A stretch of DNA of 64,000 nucleotides from Leucaena leucocephala (lineage: Eukaryota; Streptophyta; Magnoliopsida; Fabales; Fabaceae): contig CM073518.1 in the NCBI GenBank assembly GCA_037074615.1, forward strand, positions 6,448,001 through 6,512,000. Reading direction: 5' to 3'. The translations under genes were made by a program, and so were the position numbers. Of this stretch, positions 58,552-64,000 are shown piece after piece. The notes under the pieces were generated by a model. The model saw only the letters and a list, made by a program, of their open reading frames with translations. It was not told the origin of the DNA and made no database searches. Positions within the stretch are counted from its first letter, which is position 1; each line of letters opens with the position of its first letter.

Positions 58552-60605
58552 GGCAATGTTTGGTTGAATGAAGAGGAAGGTAGGTTAGGTTAATTCAAGG
58601 GAAGATAACGGAGGTTATAACTATGAAGGAAAGGGAGGAGATATGATATTTCTTATTTAGTTTAGAAGATTAAAGTAAATAATTAAAAGTTGATAAATAT
58701 ATTTTTATGTCTTTATTTAAATTTATTTGCACTTTATGTATAATATTTATATTAAAATTATTATTTTTTAATTTATAAATTTTAAAAAACTTTTTACTTC
58801 ATTTATATATATAATAAAATTAAGAAAATTAAAAAATATGGTAAAATTTTAATAATGTCACTTGTTAATTTTATAATTATTATATATATTAATATAATAT
58901 ATAAATCTAAATGCAAAGATTCAAGACATCTTCTAAGTTTAAGTTCACTTTTTTTCAAATGCCTTATGTATGCTTGCCATAATTATAGGATTTAGATGAA
59001 TTTTATTACTATCATATAAAAAAAAATATTCTGATTTCTTTTTAAAAGAGGTATTGTTGCACATTACCTCCAATAATTGAATTCTAGTGTAAGCCTTAAT
59101 AAAAAATTTGTTAATAATTGAAGATCACATTGAACGTGTTTAATATTATATATCATTACATAATTATATAGGTAACTCTGAATTACAAGGTAGATAAAAA
59201 TACACGTAAGTAATGCTATAGCTTTTTGACGCAAATCCATCAATCGAAACAAGATTATATTGTTTTGAAATACCAATTCCATCTAACAACTATTATAAAT
59301 AGATTATAAATAATAATAATAATAGATTAAAATAAATATTAAATTTACATTCATGAGTAGAGGAAGATGTCAACTAATTATGAACTCATTTGCAGTATAT
59401 TGCAACTAAAGAAGATAACTTAATTTGCATATTACGTTTCAAGCAAACCAACACTTCCTTGCATATTACTTAATTTGCTTACATGGTAAAAAAAGACAAG
59501 GATTTTTCAGAGAGCATATAATACATCATAGTGAATACCCTTTGTAGATCAACCGAGATGATTTTTTAGCTTGATAAGAAAGTGAGAATGCAAGTATTGA
59601 TCAATCATGCACAATTCATATAGATTCCTACAACTATTGATCAATCATGCAACATGGTACATCATTGCAATGTTCCTTTAAATTTTACTAAGTTTTTCAA
59701 GTGACACTTTTACATAACAATAAAAAGACACAGCCTCATGTAAGATCTCTCCTAAAGAGGAAAAGGGGAATAGCAATTTATAATCACAAACCCAGAAAGA
59801 AAAGAAAAAAGGCAAGGCAGCTCAAAGGTGATACACGTGCAAATGTTAATATGACAAATATTAACAATAATAAAAAGTTAAAGAGTGATCGATTAGGGCT
59901 TTTTCAGCCAACCAAATTCTAGTGAATCAAATTAGTCCTAATTCTAGTGAATTGAACTAGTCCTAAATCTTTATTCAATTTATTTTATATTGGTACCCTA
60001 TAAGTCGATCAAGTGAAAATACATGGAATTGAACATAATTACAGGAAAACATCGACAAGATTTCTCTTTGAAAAGTGAAAACTGCCAAGATTTTCAATGA
60101 AAGCCATTTAAGTTGTGAAGCTGATATTCCCACAAATTGATCGACAATAACAGTTCACAAAAGGATTGAATCTTACAAATATTTACTTACAAGCGGCGAA
60201 TATTCAGCATAATTGCAAACAGAGGAGTGAGAGAGAGAAGATACAAGGAGCGAAGAAGGAGAAAGGTAGAAGAGGTTACTTGAACGAAGGCAACGGCGGT
60301 CACTGGAGGCACGTCGACGATTGGAGGAAAACAGAGCCTATGAACGTTGGAGGGAGACAACTGGAGTGAAAGAAAACGTGAAAATAGGTTTTTAGATAGG
60401 AGGGGTAAATTTGGAATATTAAAAAATAAGCAGGAGTAATTTAGTCAGCATAATACATAATATTTATCTCTACAAAAACCCTTAAATTTGAAGGGGGTAG
60501 AGGAGCAGAAAAAGACAAAATTTTCTCTACCCTCCTCTCTATTTTTTGAACCAAACACACATACCCCCTACCCTCTCATTTAGAAATTCCAAACCAAACA
60601 ATACT
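58552..60605. mobile_element. Putative 2-kb PIF/Harbinger-like nonautonomous element
   Basis: TTA flanks both sides (58549-58551, 60606-60608). Ends GGCAATGTTTGGTT and AACCAAACAATACT are inverted. The interior is AT-rich with a purine-rich stretch at about 60220-60420 but no transposase domain I can see. The boundary call rests only on ends and the 3-bp duplication. Confidence 0.5.
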
Positions 60606-61738
60606 TTAGGAGATATATCTGGGAGTTATTATTGGCAATTTTGCTCTCTCTTGATACATCAAGTTCTTATATGATGCTATACAATACATATATTTTTTTG
60701 GATGGACATTTTAAAAAAAAAAGGCTAAAAGGTATATCTAAAATTCTAAATTAATTTTCGATGAATAATTAGTATTATAAAGTATTTAAGGTGTAATCAG
60801 CACCTCGAACTAATTTTATAGGTGCAATTAGCACTCTAAAATATTTAAGGGTACAATCAGCACCCCAAACTAATTTTATTGGGGCAATTAACACCTTAAA
60901 ATATTTAAATTGGTGTAACTTTTTCCCTTCACTAACAAAAATTACTAACTTTCGTTTGATACATGACACATATGTAATATTATTTTAATAAATTGTACTA
61001 AATAGATCATAAAATTTTTCAATCTTCACATATAAATTATATACAATGTCAATTTTAAAGTTTATTCAACACTTTTATTTAAATAATATGACACATGTGA
61101 CCTTTTAAATAATAATATGTTAAAATAAAAAGCTCACGGTGACATAGATCAGACATAAAATTATATTCCTATCAGTAAAAGGGTATAATTATATCAATTT
61201 AAATATTTTAGGGTACTGGTCGTATATCTAAAATTAGTTTAAAGTGTTAATTACTCATCTAAAATTAGTTTGGAGTACATTTACCTAAAAGAAGCCACGT
61301 TTAAATGGGGAATTGTTCGAAATTTATAGTAAATACTTCAAAACATGGCTGAGCTTGTGGTAAATTGGAAGGGAAAATAGAGGAAATTGGATGACAAAAT
61401 TTTGAACTTAACTAAGAAAGTTCTCTTGACAGCATATCTTTTCGGCCTTCTTCGAAATGATACCCTCCCCTCTTTTTAACATGACAGTTAATTAATTTTT
61501 TAATAAATTAATAAAATTAAATAAATAAATTAATTATGATTAAATCTTATTTTTAAAATAAATTTATATTATATATTTAAATTAATTAATTAATTTAAAT
61601 ATTAATTATAATTAATTAATTTATTTAATTTTTTAACTAATTTTTACAATAAACTAAACATGTCAGAGTTAGTAATTTTAGTAGTCTAATGTTGAACACG
61701 TTCTAAAGATCGAATATGTTCTAAATAGTCGTATATTT
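60606..61738. repeat. AT-rich DNA with about 60-bp tandem and inverted repeats
   Basis: At about 60778-60905 a 60-bp unit (TATTTAAGGTGTAATCAGCACC...AATTAGCACTCTAAAA) repeats twice. Inverted, diverged versions (TATTTTAGGGTACTGGTC, CTAAAATTAGTTTGGAGTAC) occur at about 61200-61285, so the two arms could form a foldback element. No gene. Confidence 0.5.
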
Positions 61739-61754
61739 TACTCTTTTATCATTT

Positions 61755-61939
61755 TTTTTGGTTGCCCACCCGGTTCACCGGAGCTTTGCCCCGACTACAT
61801 CCTGATCTGACCCGCGTCGCGCACCTGGCTATGGTGGGTAAATATCCCAACGGGGATTTTCTATATTCGCCAAGGCTCGAACTCGAAACTTCGTTTAAGC
61901 GATACCGAGCCACTTACCACTCGGACTAACCCTGTTAGT
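61755..61939 (-). mobile_element. tRNA-derived SINE, copy 7
   Basis: Minus-strand copy with head at the right (CCACTCGGACTAACCCTGTTAG). A 15-bp target duplication ACTCTTTTATCATTT / ACTCTTTCATCATTT flanks it (61740-61754, 61940-61954). Very similar to copy 6. Confidence 0.94.
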
Positions 61940-62470
61940 ACTCTTTCATCATTTGAACTTATAGATGATGCGTGAATAAGTTTAGAGTTAGAGAGAAGAG
62001 TGGAGGAGGGGATAGGAAGGATAACATCCATAGACTTTGGGCCTTGAAGCTTCTTGTTTTCTGTCTTTTTGTAATTATCAAAATATATCCTCGTTCGTCT
62101 AAAAAAAAAATTTATTTTGTCTTTAAATCATAAATAAACTTAATTTTTTTAAAAATTTTTGTATAATTTTTTTATATTTAAATAATCTATTATTTATGTA
62201 GTTATAATTAATTAATTAATTAATTTTATTTTATTAATTTATTAAAAAAGTTAAAAGCTCTCATATTAAAAGAAAGATAAAACATGTGAAAAAAAGAAGA
62301 ATGTGATTAAAAACGTGGAAAATAATAATGGAATAAGGTTAGAGAGAGAGAGGACAGGAAGAATGGCATCCCTAAACTTGTGGCCCTGAAGCTTCACCAC
62401 CTCCCTCCCATGTGGCCTTGTTCCTGTCTTTTTGTAATCCTCAAAATATGTCCACATAATCAACCTTCTT
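61940..62470. repeat. Local direct duplication of about 110 bp
   Basis: 61975-62090 and 62335-62452 share AGAGAGAAGAG, GATAGGAAGGATAACATCC, TTGAAGCTTC, and CTGTCTTTTTGTAATxxTCAAAATAT with small indels. AT-rich DNA separates them. No gene identified. Confidence 0.6.
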
Positions 62471-64000
62471 ACTTTTGCTTCCTTTTGCCAATTTTAACGA
62501 CAGACGTGAATACATGAACCTCGTAAATACAAGTACTGATCCCTGCATTTGCGAATACCTATGAGCGGATCGCATAAAATCTCCCGTCCCCCTCACGTCC
62601 CTCTCCCTCTGTTCGCTCCACATAATTTGTTTTTGTGCTGTTTAAATTTATTTGATTTGGCTATCTGAGATCAAGCCTTGTTTGATTCAACTCGGAGCAG
62701 TTAAAATCCATTCCAGTATAACTTGTTGATAGAAGCAGTTCAAATTTAATACTCCTTTCATAGTATATGAGTTAATTAAAGAGATAATTTTAATTTTAAT
62801 TTTAATTATAATATCTATTTTTATATTTATTAATTTTTTTAAATTATTTTTATTAATATTTTCTCAAATCTTTAACAATAATCAAACAAGAGAATATGAG
62901 AAGTTAAAAAAGATAATTAAGATATTAATTAATTTTTTAATATAATTAAATTAGTTAAATATATCATATAAATTTTAAATAATTAAAAAAAAAAAGATAA
63001 AGAGGCCTCTCTTCCCTTCTACAAGATATCCGTCTAAACGACGCGTCTTTTTATAACCACCATGTAAAATAGGAATGACTAATTCACTTTGAACTATAAA
63101 TCTTTCTAAAATATAACTATTATTAAATATTTAGATCTATTTTATTTAAAATATAAATTAATAACAATATAATTATGGTTATAAATAATTTTTTTTAATT
63201 TTAAAAGAGTTAACCATGATAGAATTTTTTTATTAAAATTTGAAAAAAACTCAACCATAATTATAAAAAGATTTTTCTTAATAGACAAATAATTATGATA
63301 AAAAAATAATAAGATGAGTTAAATTATTTAAAACATATAAATTGCTCAATCTTTTATAAATTGTATATTATAACTAGATAAATATTAAAGTAGACTTGAT
63401 TTTATAATATAAATATTATACTTTTCTATAGACATGTATATTAATTAAAACGGTAATTATATAAACTTTTATGAAATATTAATTAAGTATGTTACAAACC
63501 CACTATTAATTATATGAAAATGTTATTAAAATATATTATTATTTGATAATTTATAATATCAAATATAAATAGAGTATTATATTGTATCAGAGTATTCATA
63601 ATGAGACTTACTATAGCAATATACGATTATTTTACACATAAATCTAAAGAAAAAGACTATACAATTAATATAGTTTTAATCAAGCCTCCGAAGCCTTCCC
63701 TGAGGTCCTAAAACAAGACTATCACCTGAAAAATATTAATAACCACTGGGTGAGACAAACGTCTCAGTAATCAGCAATTATACTCATCATGCATACTAAC
63801 ATGTGCTCATAAGGTGTCAAATGGGACATCACAAAGTACAATATATAGAAAATAATATATTATTATAATAAAATCAAATGGATGACCCACCTAAATTTCT
63901 TCCATCAGTCTAACAGAACAGTCTTATCCCCACCGACTGAACCTATGGACTAGAGATAACTAGCATATATCTGGCCACTCAAAAAGCTAACTAGTCAAAT
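62471..64000. other. AT-rich intergenic DNA
   Basis: No gene seen. A less AT-rich stretch at about 62490-62640 has no recognisable product. From about 63670 the text CCTGAAAAATATTAATAACCACTGGGTGAGACAAACGTCTCAGTAA is reminiscent of noncoding regions of plant retroelements, but I cannot classify it. Confidence 0.4.

Noticed and set aside
59701..59922. Lys/Arg-rich 73-residue frame
   Set aside because: AT-rich, low-complexity translation inside a putative transposon, without recognisable domain or splice context.

Overview
This window is nuclear DNA from a flowering plant, probably a eudicot. The evidence is spliced plant-type genes with GT-AG introns (a nardilysin-like metalloprotease, a group I bZIP factor, a CYP79 cytochrome P450 cluster, an XLG-type cysteine-rich protein and a RID3-like WD40 locus), AT-rich intergenic DNA, and a dense load of plant transposons (copia LTR, tRNA-derived SINE, Tourist, Stowaway, hAT-like and CACTA elements, and an RTE LINE tail). 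I cannot name the species.

Layout. 1-1530: the 5' part of a decayed copia retrotransposon on the minus strand. 2710-13465 (minus): an intact nardilysin-like gene of 19 exons, 1038 codons by my splice model, with MITEs and a LINE tail in its introns. 16271-18903 (minus): a 4-exon, 411-residue group I bZIP factor. 19.0-27.9 kb: gene-free AT-rich DNA with transposon remains. 27.9-43.9 kb (plus): a tandem CYP79 array with four copies, A (27911-29644), B (30292-32561), C (36633-38750) and D (39694-43901). Only C has an open reading frame, at 529 residues. A, B and D are pseudogenes, each with a different set of stops, frameshifts or lost catalytic residues, and D is also split by a 1312-bp CACTA element. 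44-49.6 kb: transposons plus a decayed segment that duplicates CYP79 flanking DNA without the P450 gene. 49597-51966 (minus): a 3-exon gene for a protein with an XLG-type four-CxxC domain; its last exon has a one-base frameshift, and a partial duplicate of that exon lies at 33.2-33.5 kb inside the P450 array. 54421-58486 (plus): a broken copy of the WD40 gene RID3/IPI3. 58.5-64 kb: AT-rich DNA with repeats and no gene I can support.

How it fits together. CYP79 enzymes convert amino acids to aldoximes, the first step toward cyanogenic glucosides, volatile nitriles and related defence compounds. The array looks like repeated tandem duplication of a unit made of upstream DNA, a P450 and the tail of the neighbouring XLG-like gene, followed by loss of most copies. 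Seven copies of one SINE and six substantial copies of one Tourist-like MITE, many with recognisable target duplications, mark the insertion history. No clearly new biological system is evident. The most useful signals are the birth-and-death record of the CYP79 array, paired full and empty insertion sites between duplicated segments, and the complementary lesions in the XLG-like exon.
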